Shown in pieces: positions 1-8,184 of a stretch of DNA of 64,000 nt (position 1 is its first letter; each line of letters begins with the position of its first letter). The notes under the pieces were generated by a model. It saw nothing but the letters and a program-made list of their open reading frames with translations. It had not been told where the DNA came from and did no database searches. The position numbers and the translations under genes were made by a program. The DNA comes from an actinobacterium LLX17 (GTDB lineage: Bacteria > Actinomycetota > Actinomycetes > Propionibacteriales > Nocardioidaceae), in NCBI GenBank assembly GCA_000471045.1, contig KI301992.1, forward strand, positions 1,264,069-1,328,068, read 5' to 3'.

Positions 1-38
1 TGCCCAGCTCGCCTGCCGGGGACCTCGACGACGACGCC

Positions 39-776
39 TTGATGCGCGTCGGCGACCTGAAGGCCCTGCGCGACGACTTCACGCACCTCATGCTGCGTCA
101 CCGTTTCGGCATGGAGGAGGTCGTCACGAAGCTCTCGATCCTGCGCGACGAGTTCGCCCTCATGCACGCCTCGAACCCCATCGAGAACATCGTCTCGCGC
201 CTCAAGTCGCCCGAGAGCCTGGCCGAGAAGCTGCGACGCAAGGGCGTCGAGCCGAGTCTCGAGGCGATCCGCAGCACCATCACCGACATCGCCGGCGTGC
301 GGGTCACCTGCAGCTTCGTGTCCGACGTCTACCGGGTCTTCGACCTGCTGGCGGGCCAGCACGACATCACGGTGCTCGACGTGCGCGACTACATCGCCAC
401 ACCGAAGCCGAACGGCTACCGCAGCCATCACGCACTCATCGAGGTGCCCGTCTACCTGTCCGACGGCGCGGTGCCCGTGGTCGTCGAGCTGCAGCTGCGG
501 ACGATCGCGATGGACTTCTGGGCGAGTCTTGAGCACAAGATCCACTACAAGTACCGCGGCGCTGTGCCGGACGACCTGGCCGAACGGTTGTGCGACGCGG
601 CCGACGCGGCCCACGAGCTCGACACCCGCATGGAGTCGCTGCACCAAGAGGTGCGTCACCTCGGTGGCGACCCCGTGGACGACCTGCCCGACGACGTCCG
701 CGACGACCTCGGTCGCCCCGCGGACGCGGCGCCCGATGAGCTCATCGCGCGTCTGCAGCGCCTCGTGCGGGACTGA
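39..776 (+). CDS. Small alarmone synthetase-like GTP pyrophosphokinase (RelA/SpoT synthetase domain)
   Basis: A stand-alone (p)ppGpp synthetase domain that would transfer pyrophosphate from ATP to GTP or GDP. It lacks the HD hydrolase, TGS and ACT regions of long RelA proteins, so it belongs with the YjbM/RelQ class. Visible family blocks are RLKSPESLAEKLRRKG, ITDIAGVRV, PKPNGYRSHH and ELQLRT, the last holding the catalytic glutamate, followed by DFWASLEHKIHYKY. The acidic C-terminus is poorly conserved. The frame stays open to base 3, so the true start may lie before the window; TTG at 39 and ATG at 42 are only the first in-window candidates. It converges on the ligase gene. Enzyme class is clear; the start is not. 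Confidence 0.85.
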   Translation: MMRVGDLKALRDDFTHLMLRHRFGMEEVVTKLSILRDEFALMHASNPIENIVSRLKSPESLAEKLRRKGVEPSLEAIRSTITDIAGVRVTCSFVSDVYRVFDLLAGQHDITVLDVRDYIATPKPNGYRSHHALIEVPVYLSDGAVPVVVELQLRTIAMDFWASLEHKIHYKYRGAVPDDLAERLCDAADAAHELDTRMESLHQEVRHLGGDPVDDLPDDVRDDLGRPADAAPDELIARLQRLVRD

Positions 777-779
777 CCC

Positions 780-801
780 CTGACCTTCCGGCTCAGGTCA
801 G
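780..801. terminator. Possible bidirectional hairpin between convergent genes
   Basis: CTGACCT at 780-786 and AGGTCAG at 795-801 form a perfect 7-bp stem with an 8-base loop. It sits just after the alarmone synthetase stop and overlaps the last codons of the ligase. There is no T-run, so terminator function is only a guess from position. Confidence 0.3.
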
Positions 802-1857
802 CACGTCCTGCAGGCGGTAGCCGACGACCTCCTCGAGCTGCGCGTACGTGCACGACGACGCCTCACGGTCGGGACGCCAGCGCTTGAACTGCGCCGTGTG
901 GCGGAAGCGGGCGTCCTCCCCCGGTCCTTCCATGTGCTCGTAGCCGACCTCCAGCACCCGCTCTGGCGCCAGCGGCACGAACGACAGGTCCTTGCCCGAC
1001 GACCACCGGTTGGGCCCCATCTCCATCTCGCCCCACGGGTGGTCGGCGAGCGGCACCTCCAGCGGGGCCAGCTCGGCGACCAGCTCGGCACGGCGGGCAG
1101 CCGTGAACGACGCGCAGACTCCGACGTGGTGCAGCACGCCGGCCTCGGTGTACAGACCGAGCAGCATCGAGCCGAGCAAGGGTGCGGCATCCGTGGACGT
1201 CTTGTGCAGCCGGTAGCCGGCCACCACGACGTCGGCGGTTCGGGCGTGCTTGATCTTGAGCATCTTCCGCCCGTTCGGCGCGTACGCGCTGTCGAGGCGC
1301 TTGGCCATGACGCCGTCGAGACCGGCTCCCTCGAACTGCCCGAACCACTGCTCGGCCACCGCGGCGTCGCGAGTCGTGCGCGTCAGGTGCACAGGGGCGG
1401 CCGCGCCGCTGAGGGCGGACTCGAGCCGTTCGCGTCGCTCCCCCAAGGCGGTGTCGAGCAGGGACTCGTGACCGAGGGCCAGCAGGTCGAAGACGATGAG
1501 AGTCGCCGGCGTCTCCTCGGCCAGCATGGCCACCCGGGAGGCCGCGGGGTGCACGCGCTGGCTGAGGGTGTCGAAGTCGAGGCGGTCGCCCACGACCGTG
1601 ACGATCTCGGCGTCGACCACGCACCGCTCCGGGAGGTTCGCGCGGGCAGCCTCGACGACGTCCGGGAAGTAACGGGTCAGGGACTTGGTCGAGCGACTGG
1701 TCAGCTCGATCTCGTCACCGTCGCGGAACACCAGACAGCGGAAGCCGTCCCACTTCGGCTCGTAGAGGTACCCACCGTCGACCGCGTCAGCAGCGGGCAC
1801 GTTCGCGACGGACTTGGCGAGCATCGGCGACAGCGGCGGCATCACGGGCAGGTCCAC
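793..1857 (-). CDS. ligC: ATP-dependent DNA ligase, LigC type
   Basis: A nucleotidyltransferase that seals nicks in DNA by ATP-dependent adenylation, additional to the NAD-dependent LigA found in all bacteria. Motif I is EPKWDGFR with the adenylated lysine at residue 35. Further nucleotidyltransferase motifs are LIVFDLL, DGVMAKRL and MLKIKH, and an OB-fold with FKRWRPDR follows at the C-terminus. At 354 residues it has only the ligase core, without the polymerase or nuclease domains of LigD, which matches actinobacterial LigC. LigC proteins are linked to base-excision repair with LigC-associated polymerase; no Ku or primase gene is nearby. The GTG start at 1857 lies 6 bases after a TAGGCT box. 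Confidence 0.88.
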   Translation of the reverse strand: MDLPVMPPLSPMLAKSVANVPAADAVDGGYLYEPKWDGFRCLVFRDGDEIELTSRSTKSLTRYFPDVVEAARANLPERCVVDAEIVTVVGDRLDFDTLSQRVHPAASRVAMLAEETPATLIVFDLLALGHESLLDTALGERRERLESALSGAAAPVHLTRTTRDAAVAEQWFGQFEGAGLDGVMAKRLDSAYAPNGRKMLKIKHARTADVVVAGYRLHKTSTDAAPLLGSMLLGLYTEAGVLHHVGVCASFTAARRAELVAELAPLEVPLADHPWGEMEMGPNRWSSGKDLSFVPLAPERVLEVGYEHMEGPGEDARFRHTAQFKRWRPDREASSCTYAQLEEVVGYRLQDVLT

Positions 1858-1863
1858 GGCGAC

Positions 1864-1869
1864 AGCCTA
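1864..1869 (-). promoter_or_regulatory. Probable -10 box for leaderless ligC
   Basis: Minus-strand TAGGCT ends 6 bases before the GTG start codon, so transcription should begin at or next to the start codon. No clear -35 is visible. Confidence 0.6.
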
Positions 1870-1939
1870 TGACCGGGAGTTTCCACAGGCCCGTGGATTC
1901 AGGGAGAACGCTGTCGGTGCCCGCGGCGAGGGTGGAGTC

Positions 1940-3091
1940 ATGTCCACGAACCTCGACCTCCTGGCCGCTCTGGCGCCCGCTGCGCAGGAGCGCGCGGCCG
2001 CCGAGGCCCGCGAGTGGCGAGTCATGTTGGCCTACCGCGACGCCGAACACGCCCGCATCGCCGCCTCCGGCGAAACACCGATGCGTCAGTACGTCGAACG
2101 GGCGGGTCTGGCCATCGAGATCGCGATGCACTGCAACCTGTCCGTCCGGCAGGTCGAGCACCGCCTCTCCCTGGCCGAACGCATCCGCGACGACGCACCC
2201 CAAGTCTGGGCGGCGTTCGGCCACGGCGTCATCGACGCCGCCCGGGCCCGCGAGATCGCCGGTGCTCTGGCCAAGCTGGAGCGCCCCGAGTCACGGGCCC
2301 GGTTGAACGAGGTGGCCGTCGCCTATGCCTGCACCCACACCGTGGCCGAGACCAGGCAGTGGTTGCGCCGGTTCGTGACCCGGATCGAGGCCGATCTCGC
2401 CATCGAACGCGCCAACGCTGAACGGACCAAGCGGCACGTCGAGGTCACCGCCGTCGAGGACGGCATGGCCTGGCTGAACGCCTACCTGCCCGCCCACGAA
2501 GCGGCGGCCGTCGCGACACGTCTCCGCCGGTCCGCCCGGGCCGCCCGTGCCGCCGGTGACGACCGCACCCGCGCCCAGCTCGAGGCCGACCTCCTCACCC
2601 AGTGGGCGCTCACCGCCGAACCGAGTCGTGAGGCCCGTGAGAGTGGCCTGCGGATTGACATCGGCGTCACCATCGACGCCCCCGCACTTGCCGGAGCCGT
2701 CAACGGTCACGCCGAAGCGGTCGACGGCAGCTGGGAGGTCCCCACCAAGTGGCTCCTCGACTCCGCGCTCGCCGGCAACGCCTTCTGGCACCGCATCCTC
2801 CGGGACCCGTTCACCGGCAACACCCTCGCCCACCACTACGACGGGTATCACCCACCCGACGTCTTACGGCGGGCGATCATCCTGCGCGACGGAGTCTGCG
2901 CCGGCCACGGATGTCTCAGACCCGCAGCCGAGTGCGACCTCGACCACCGACAACCATGGCCCCAAGGGCCCACCTCGGGCGACAACCTCGACCCACGATG
3001 CCGACGCGACCACGCCGTCAAGGGCCACGGCGTCTGGGACGACATCCTCGCCCGCTACCAGGCCGTCCAGGCCCAGAGACCCGCCGCCTAG
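1940..3091 (+). CDS. DUF222 / HNH endonuclease family protein (13E12-type)
   Basis: A 383-residue protein of the actinobacterial 13E12 or DUF222 family with a C-terminal HNH nuclease motif. The N-terminal two thirds is the helical DUF222 region, including ETPMRQYVERAG and NLSVRQVEHRLSLAERI. The C-terminal part from about residue 325 holds the HNH-like core: CAGHGC, then CDLDHRQPWPQGPTSGDNL and HAVKGH. The ATG at 1940 is preceded by GGTGGAG; longer upstream readings would run through the divergent ligase promoter and are less likely. These proteins are often present in many copies per genome; their biological role is not known. Nuclease activity is inferred from the motif only. Confidence 0.85.
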   Translation: MSTNLDLLAALAPAAQERAAAEAREWRVMLAYRDAEHARIAASGETPMRQYVERAGLAIEIAMHCNLSVRQVEHRLSLAERIRDDAPQVWAAFGHGVIDAARAREIAGALAKLERPESRARLNEVAVAYACTHTVAETRQWLRRFVTRIEADLAIERANAERTKRHVEVTAVEDGMAWLNAYLPAHEAAAVATRLRRSARAARAAGDDRTRAQLEADLLTQWALTAEPSREARESGLRIDIGVTIDAPALAGAVNGHAEAVDGSWEVPTKWLLDSALAGNAFWHRILRDPFTGNTLAHHYDGYHPPDVLRRAIILRDGVCAGHGCLRPAAECDLDHRQPWPQGPTSGDNLDPRCRRDHAVKGHGVWDDILARYQAVQAQRPAA

Positions 3092-3094
3092 ACT
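3089..3094 (+). promoter_or_regulatory. Probable -10 box for leaderless ABC transporter operon
   Basis: TAGACT overlaps the TAG stop codon of the HNH gene and ends 6 bases before the GTG start at 3101, so the ABC-ctaA operon may have its own leaderless transcript. Confidence 0.55.
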
Positions 3095-3100
3095 GTCCCG

Positions 3101-4015
3101 GTGTCAGCACCCGCCGTCGAGATCCGTGGCCTCGTCATGCGCTACGGCGCCACGACCGCGGTCGACGGCCTTGACCTCGACGTCGCACCGGGCTCGATCA
3201 CCGCGATCCTCGGTCCCAACGGCGCCGGCAAGACCACCACCATCGAGACCTGCGAGGGCTTCCGGCCTGTGCAGGCCGGCACCGTCCGCGTGCTGGGGCA
3301 GGATCCCGGTGAGCAGTCCTTGCGGGCCCGCGTGGGCGTCATGCTGCAGGCCGGCGGAGCGTGGTCCGGTGTGCGCGCGCACGAGATGTTGCGCCACGTG
3401 GCCAAGCTCCACGCCCACCCGCTCGACGTCGACCTGCTCATCGAGCGCCTGGGACTCGGCTCCTGCGGGTCGACCCCGTTCCGCCGCCTCTCGGGTGGCC
3501 AGCAGCAGCGGCTGAGCCTCGCGATGGCCGTGGTCGGGCGCCCCGAGCTCGTCTTCCTCGACGAGCCCACCGCGGGTCTCGACCCCCAGACGCGCCACGC
3601 CGCCTGGGAGCTGGTCGGCGAGCTGCGCCAGCACGGCGTCACGACCGTGCTGACCACCCACTTCATGGACGAGGCCGAGACCCTCAGCGACCACGTGCAC
3701 ATCGTCGACGCCGGACGCATGATCGCCAGCGGCACCCCGGCCGAGCTCACCCGTCAGGCGGCCAGCAACACGATCCGTTTCGTGGCGCGCCCGGATCTCG
3801 ACGTCGTCGACCTGATGCAGGCGCTCCCCCACGGCACGAAGGTCGAGGAGCGGTCCCCCGGCACCTACGTCGTCGCCGGCGACGTCGACCCCAGCCTTCT
3901 CGCCACCCTCACCGCCTGGTGCGCCGCTCACGGCGTGCTCGCCGAGTCCGTGCTGGTCGAGCGGCAGACCCTCGAGGACCGGTTCCTCGACCTGACCGGA
4001 CGGCGCCTGCGATGA
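3101..4015 (+). CDS. ABC transporter ATP-binding protein (ABC-2 exporter type)
   Basis: The ATPase subunit of an exporter. Walker A is GPNGAGKT at residues 38-45, the signature LSGGQQQ begins at 130, Walker B LVFLDE spans 150-155, and the H-loop histidine is His187 in LTTHFMDE. About 80 residues after the ATPase fold are typical of the CcmA/DrrA-like subfamily. It overlaps the permease by four bases (ATGA). The M. tuberculosis counterpart region (Rv1456c-Rv1458c) also places an ABC pair next to a ctaA-like gene, so a link with heme or cytochrome oxidase assembly is possible, but the substrate cannot be read from sequence. Confidence 0.93.
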   Translation: MSAPAVEIRGLVMRYGATTAVDGLDLDVAPGSITAILGPNGAGKTTTIETCEGFRPVQAGTVRVLGQDPGEQSLRARVGVMLQAGGAWSGVRAHEMLRHVAKLHAHPLDVDLLIERLGLGSCGSTPFRRLSGGQQQRLSLAMAVVGRPELVFLDEPTAGLDPQTRHAAWELVGELRQHGVTTVLTTHFMDEAETLSDHVHIVDAGRMIASGTPAELTRQAASNTIRFVARPDLDVVDLMQALPHGTKVEERSPGTYVVAGDVDPSLLATLTAWCAAHGVLAESVLVERQTLEDRFLDLTGRRLR

Positions 4016-4785
4016 CCCTCGACGTCTCCCCTCGTCCAGGGGCCGCGCCCCGCACCGCGATGCTGCGCGCGCAGACCTCCATGGAGCTGCGGCTGCTGGT
4101 GCGCAACGGCGAGCAGATCCTGCTGACCCTCGTCATCCCTCTGCTGCTGCTGGTGATGGGCACGCGCTCCGAGAGCATCGTCGACCTCGGCACCGACCGT
4201 CCGATCGACGTGATCGCCCCCAGCGTGCTGGCCCTCGCAGTGCTGTCGACGTCGTTCACCTCGGTGGCCATCAGCACCGGGTTCGACCGCCGCTACGGGG
4301 TGCTGAAGCGTCTGGGTGCCTCTCCGCTGCCCCGCTCGACCCTCCTGCTCGGCAAGGTCCTGGCCGTGGTGGTCGTCGAGGCCGTTCAGCTGATCGTCCT
4401 GTCGGTCGCCGCGCTGGCCCTCGGCTGGGAGCCGCAGGGTGGCCCCGGCGCCTGGCTCTGGCTCGTCGTCCTCGTGGTGCTGGGCACCGCCGCCTTCGGG
4501 GCGCTGGGGCTGCTCATCGCCGGCACCCTGCGCGCCGAGGCGACCCTGGCCGTCGCCAACCTCGTCTACGTGCTGCTTCTCGTCGGCGGCGCGGTGATGG
4601 TGCCGCTGTCGAAGTACCCCGAGTCCGCCCGCACGGTCCTCGAGCTGCTGCCGTCCGCGGCCCTCGGCCAAGGTCTGCGCGACGCCTTCGCGGGCGCCGC
4701 CGTCGGTGTCGGCCCGGCACTCGTCCTGCTCGCCTGGGCCGTGGTGGCCGGCATCGCCACGGTGCGCACCTTCAAGTGGGAGTGA
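4012..4785 (+). CDS. ABC-2 type transporter permease
   Basis: The 257-residue membrane subunit partnering the ATPase just upstream. Six hydrophobic segments are visible, beginning with ILLTLVIPLLLLVMG after a short cytoplasmic lead containing LLVRNGEQ. The sequence GFDRRYGVLKRLGASPL between the second and third segments is typical of DrrB/ABC-2 permeases. The ATG start overlaps the ATPase stop, which indicates translational coupling. Only five bases separate it from the heme A synthase start, so the three genes form one operon. Confidence 0.9.
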   Translation: MTLDVSPRPGAAPRTAMLRAQTSMELRLLVRNGEQILLTLVIPLLLLVMGTRSESIVDLGTDRPIDVIAPSVLALAVLSTSFTSVAISTGFDRRYGVLKRLGASPLPRSTLLLGKVLAVVVVEAVQLIVLSVAALALGWEPQGGPGAWLWLVVLVVLGTAAFGALGLLIAGTLRAEATLAVANLVYVLLLVGGAVMVPLSKYPESARTVLELLPSAALGQGLRDAFAGAAVGVGPALVLLAWAVVAGIATVRTFKWE

Positions 4786-4789
4786 GACC

Positions 4790-5713
4790 GTGAACGTCAA
4801 GACCTGGGCCTGGGCATCGGTCGTGGCCAACACCGTCATCATCCTGACCGGCGGACTCGTCCGCCTGACGGGCTCGGGTCTCGGCTGCCCCGAGTGGCCG
4901 CGCTGCACCCCGGAGTCGTTCACCCCGCACTCCTCACTCGGGGTGCACGGCGTGATCGAGTTCGGCAACCGCCTTCTGACCTACGTCCTCATCGCCGTCG
5001 CGATCACCACCTTCGTCGCGGTCTGGCGGTGGGCGCACACCTCACGGTCCCTGCGGCAGCACGCAGGCGTGCTGGCCGTGGGCGTCCCGTTCCAGGGCGT
5101 CATCGGCGGCATCACGGTGCTCACCGACCTCAACCCGTGGATCGTCTCGCTGCACCTGCTGCTGTCGATGGGCCTCGTGGCCGGGTCGATCGTCCTCGTG
5201 GTGCGGGTCAGTGGTCCCGCGCGGCCCCCGCTCGAAGGCCTCGCGTCACGTCTGGCGATCGCCGTGTACGTGCTCGTGTGGGTCGCGGTCTACCTCGGGA
5301 CCATCGTCACCGGAAGCGGGCCGCACGCCGGCGACGTCAACGCCCCTCGCAACGAGCTCGACCCGCAGCTGTGGAGCCGCATCCACGCCCTGTCGGTGTG
5401 GGCGCTCGTGCTGGCGACGCTCGTCCTGGTGGTCGCTTTGCGCGGCACCGCCGCGTATCGGTCGGCGCTCGTGCTGCTCGGCGTCGAGCTGGGCCAGGGC
5501 CTGATCGGCTACGTGCAGTACTTCACGGACCTGCCCATCGCGCTCGTCGCCGCGCACCTGGTCGGGGCCGCTGTGCTGGTGGCTGCGGCCACCCACACCC
5601 TCGCCAGGGTCCGCGGCATCGGTCAGTCGAACGGGACGAGCGGCAGCCCTTCCCAGTACCCGACGTCCGGCTCGGTCTCGAAGGCCACCAGCCGCGGCAG
5701 CGTGGGCTCGTAG
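4790..5713 (+). CDS. ctaA: Heme A synthase (COX15/CtaA family)
   Basis: Oxidises the C8 methyl group of heme O to the formyl group of heme A for cytochrome aa3 oxidase, in the cytoplasmic membrane. It has eight transmembrane segments; heme-ligand histidines occur in HGVIEFGNRLLT, SLHLLLSMG, IHALSVW and AAHLVGAA. The first extracellular loop has the cysteine pair in GSGLGCPEWPRC. The GTG start at 4790 follows GGGAG. The last 30 codons are polar and overlap the convergent gene ending at 5623, so about 91 bases are read on both strands. Together with ctaB 1.5 kb downstream it makes the heme A pathway. Confidence 0.92.
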   Translation: MNVKTWAWASVVANTVIILTGGLVRLTGSGLGCPEWPRCTPESFTPHSSLGVHGVIEFGNRLLTYVLIAVAITTFVAVWRWAHTSRSLRQHAGVLAVGVPFQGVIGGITVLTDLNPWIVSLHLLLSMGLVAGSIVLVVRVSGPARPPLEGLASRLAIAVYVLVWVAVYLGTIVTGSGPHAGDVNAPRNELDPQLWSRIHALSVWALVLATLVLVVALRGTAAYRSALVLLGVELGQGLIGYVQYFTDLPIALVAAHLVGAAVLVAAATHTLARVRGIGQSNGTSGSPSQYPTSGSVSKATSRGSVGS

Positions 5714-6018
5714 ACCACCCGGACGTACTGACCAGCCTGCGGAACGCGGCCGGCACGCACCGGCACGATCCGCTTGACCTGGAACGGCACCTCGCGCACC
5801 ATCGGCACCCGCAAGGCGATCTCGACGAGCACGAACGGGTAGGCGTGGGTGCTCCCGAGCCGCTTGATGCCCGTCACGGTCGCCACCATCGGCACGCCGG
5901 CCTCGTAGGCAACGCGTTCGGCCTCGAGGGCCTCCTGGCTGAGCACCTCGTCGAGGTCGTCCTCGCTCGAGGATCGCCGACGGCTCGACCGGCCGCGCCA
6001 GAGGGTCCTGGATGCCAT
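5623..6018 (-). CDS. Conserved hypothetical protein
   Basis: A 131-residue soluble protein with a basic, serine-rich N-terminus (residues 1-20), an acidic helix (EDDLDEVLSQEALEAE) and a beta-rich remainder with PMVREVPFQVKRIVP and YVRVVYEPTLPRLVAFE. No catalytic motif or family is recognised. The ATG follows GGAG on the minus strand. Its 3' end overlaps ctaA on the opposite strand. Codon usage matches the neighbours and both strands have sensible proteins on either side of the overlap, so I regard it as a real gene of unknown function. Confidence 0.65.
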   Translation of the reverse strand: MASRTLWRGRSSRRRSSSEDDLDEVLSQEALEAERVAYEAGVPMVATVTGIKRLGSTHAYPFVLVEIALRVPMVREVPFQVKRIVPVRAGRVPQAGQYVRVVYEPTLPRLVAFETEPDVGYWEGLPLVPFD

Positions 6019-6095
6019 CGCTCACACTCCGAAAGGCTCCCACCCGAAGCCGAGCGTACGACGTATCGCCGCTCCGGGAGAGGGTTTCGGCGAGA

Positions 6096-6458
6096 TCAGC
6101 CCCAGGGCGCGGTGGCCTGCAGCACGGCCTCCTCGAGCGCCTCGGTGCGCAGGTGCGTGATGCCCTGGTAGTCCGGATCGGCCACCATCTGCGAGAACGC
6201 CTCGCGCGAGGGGTACCGCACGAGGAGCACCGCGTCCCAGCCGGTGCCCTCCGACGGCACCAACGACGTGCCGCACTCGCCCGCGTACACGACCGAGCCA
6301 CCGACCTTCTCCAGGAACGGCTGGATCTCCCGCGAGTAGGAGGCGTAGGACTCGCGTCCGTCCGGCCGGAAGCGGAGGAGGTTGAGCATCACGACCTCGC
6401 CCTCGGGATCCTCGGTGAGGTAGCGCTTCAGGTCCTGCCCGGTGGGGTCGACGGCCAC
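6096..6458 (-). CDS. DUF1330 domain-containing protein
   Basis: A 120-residue small protein of the dimeric alpha/beta-barrel superfamily. Typical features are VVMLNLLRF near residue 25, YASYSREIQPFLEKVGGSVVYAGE, and WDAVLLVRYPSREAFSQMVADPDYQ. The function of the family is unknown. The GTG start is preceded by GGAGGA at good spacing. It is divergent from the membrane protein gene at 6526. Confidence 0.82.
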   Translation of the reverse strand: MAVDPTGQDLKRYLTEDPEGEVVMLNLLRFRPDGRESYASYSREIQPFLEKVGGSVVYAGECGTSLVPSEGTGWDAVLLVRYPSREAFSQMVADPDYQGITHLRTEALEEAVLQATAPWG

Positions 6459-6513
6459 GAGTTCCTCCAGGTCGGGACCGAGCCGGTGCCCGGTCGTCCC
6501 CGCACGATAGCGC

Positions 6514-6519
6514 TACGGT
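6514..6519 (+). promoter_or_regulatory. Probable -10 box for leaderless membrane protein gene
   Basis: TACGGT ends 6 bases before the ATG at 6526, consistent with transcription starting on the start codon. Confidence 0.5.
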
Positions 6520-6525
6520 CACGCC

Positions 6526-7179
6526 ATGAGTCTCGCTCCGGTCATCGCGGTCCATGTCGGACTCGGCGTCGCCGGCACCGCCGCGCTGCTGTCCCCTGAC
6601 CCGGCTCGCGGATGGGCCGTGCTCGCGTGCGTGGTGGCCTATGCGGTCGCCCTCGTCGTGGTCTGCCGCAGGACAGGCCACCCGGCGTGGGCGTCTCTGG
6701 CGGGGTTCCTGTGCCTCGTCTCGGCCTTCCAGGTGATGCCCGACTGGATCCTCGCCGAGCTGCTGGGCACCCTCCGTTTCCCGGACACCGGCGGTCCCCG
6801 GGTCGACGACACCGTGCCCCTCGCGATGGCCCTGATGTGGGTCGCGCCGCTGTTCCTCGCCATCACGGCCGCCGGGCTCCGACCGGCGCGGGCCGCACTG
6901 ACGGCGTTCGGCGTGTTCTCCGCCGCCGAGCTGCTCGCGCCCGTGGTGGGCCTCTGGGAGCCGATCGGCGACACGACCCGCCTGCTGGGCGTGGCCGTCT
7001 ACGTGCCGCCGGCCGAGGCGGTGCTGGGCTGGGCGGCCGCCACGGGCTGGCACGCCACGAAGGACAAGGGCATCGGTGCGAAGATCACCGCCGCGGCCGC
7101 GGTCTCGGTGATCTACACCGGGGCCCTGGTGGTGTCGTACTTCGTCATCGACGTCGCGGTCTGGCGAGTCACCCGATGA
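6526..7179 (+). CDS. Hypothetical integral membrane protein
   Basis: A 217-residue protein with about six hydrophobic segments, starting with [17 protein letters not shown] and ending with [16 protein letters not shown] polar stretch [12 protein letters not shown] lies between the third and fourth segments. I do not recognise a family with confidence. It lies between the two heme A genes, which may hint at a role in membrane or oxidase biology, but nothing in the sequence shows this. Its 3' end overlaps the convergent ctaB by 11 bases. Confidence 0.75.
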   Translation: MSLAPVIAVHVGLGVAGTAALLSPDPARGWAVLACVVAYAVALVVVCRRTGHPAWASLAGFLCLVSAFQVMPDWILAELLGTLRFPDTGGPRVDDTVPLAMALMWVAPLFLAITAAGLRPARAALTAFGVFSAAELLAPVVGLWEPIGDTTRLLGVAVYVPPAEAVLGWAAATGWHATKDKGIGAKITAAAAVSVIYTGALVVSYFVIDVAVWRVTR

Positions 7180-8095
7180 ACGGATCGGCCGCTGCGGCCA
7201 CGAACAGGAGCGCCAGGTAGGCGTTCGAGAAGTGGAACAGCCGCATCGGCTTGATGATCGAGAGGTCTTCGGTGTCTCGCGCGCGGTTCCGCAGGTCGTA
7301 GGCCTCGACGAGGAAGACGATGCCGAGCACGATCGCCGTGCCGGGGTAGAACCACCCGGTGCCGGCCACCGGCCACAGCGCCAGCGACGTGAAGAACATC
7401 AGCCACGAGTAGGCAACGATCTGTCGACCGACCTCGCGGGAGGACGTGACCGACGGCAGCATTGGCACGCCGGCGGCCGCGTAGTCCTCGCGGTACCGCA
7501 TGCCGAGGGCCCAGAAGTGCGGCGGCGTCCAGAAGAAGACGACGAGGAACAGCACGACCGGGGCCCAGGCCAGCTCGTTCGTGACCGCGGTCCAGCCGAT
7601 CAGGGCCGGGAAGCAGCCGGCAGCGCCGCCCCAGACGATGTTCTGCGACGTGCGGCGCTTCAGGATCATCGTGTAGCCGACGACGTAGAAGACGTTGGCG
7701 GCCAACGCCAGGCCGGACGACAGCCAGTTGACGAAAAATCCCAGCCACAGCGTGGAGACCACGCCCAGGACCAGGCCGAAGACCAGTGCGCTGCGGGTCG
7801 TGACCTGGTGGCGCACGAGCGGACGACGCGAGGTGCGACGCATCTTGGTGTCGATGTCCGCGTCGACGACGCAGTTGAGCGCGTTGGCGCTGCCCGCGGA
7901 CAGCGTTCCGCCGACGACGGTCGCGACGACCAGCCACAACGGCGGCACGTCGCGTGCCGCGAGGAACATGACCGGAACGGTCGTGAGCAGCAGCAGCTCG
8001 ATGATGCGGGGCTTCATGAGGGCCACGTAGGCGCCCACGACGTCGCGGACCGACGGCGAGGCGACTGCCGGGGCTTCGACGTCGACGAGACTCAC
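7169..8095 (-). CDS. ctaB: Protoheme IX farnesyltransferase (heme O synthase)
   Basis: Transfers a farnesyl group from farnesyl diphosphate to protoheme, giving heme O, in the membrane. It belongs to the UbiA prenyltransferase family. The first Asp-rich motif is [20 protein letters not shown], the second [13 protein letters not shown], and [16 protein letters not shown] opens the first membrane segment. Several starts are possible; GTG at 8095 is chosen because a TAGACT box ends exactly 7 bases upstream, giving a 308-residue protein of normal family length. Divergent from tkt, as in other actinobacteria. Confidence 0.93.
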   Translation of the reverse strand: MSLVDVEAPAVASPSVRDVVGAYVALMKPRIIELLLLTTVPVMFLAARDVPPLWLVVATVVGGTLSAGSANALNCVVDADIDTKMRRTSRRPLVRHQVTTRSALVFGLVLGVVSTLWLGFFVNWLSSGLALAANVFYVVGYTMILKRRTSQNIVWGGAAGCFPALIGWTAVTNELAWAPVVLFLVVFFWTPPHFWALGMRYREDYAAAGVPMLPSVTSSREVGRQIVAYSWLMFFTSLALWPVAGTGWFYPGTAIVLGIVFLVEAYDLRNRARDTEDLSIIKPMRLFHFSNAYLALLFVAAAADPFIG

Positions 8096-8102
8096 GTGCA
8101 CG

Positions 8103-8108
8103 AGTCTA
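8103..8108 (-). promoter_or_regulatory. Probable -10 box for leaderless ctaB
   Basis: Minus-strand TAGACT ends 7 bases before GTG at 8095 and nearly abuts the alternative GTG at 8101, which argues against that longer start. Confidence 0.55.
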
Positions 8109-8135
8109 AGCCACGCGAGTAGGCTCGAGACGTCG

Positions 8136-8158
8136 GAGTCACCCGCTCCGGGTGACTC
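8136..8158. promoter_or_regulatory. Perfect hairpin / dyad between ctaB and tkt
   Basis: GAGTCACCC (8136-8144) and GGGTGACTC (8150-8158) form a 9-bp perfect inverted repeat with a 5-base loop. It lies 15 bases before the tkt Shine-Dalgarno sequence. It may be an RNA hairpin in the tkt leader or a protein-binding dyad serving both divergent genes. No T-run follows. Confidence 0.45.
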
Positions 8159-8184
8159 ATCGCCCCACCTCCAGGAGAGCCTGC

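Noticed and set aside
1940-3091. DUF222-HNH gene as part of a mobile element or homing endonuclease
   Set aside because: No inverted or direct repeats, transposase or interrupted gene is visible around it; the family is a usual chromosomal resident in actinobacteria.
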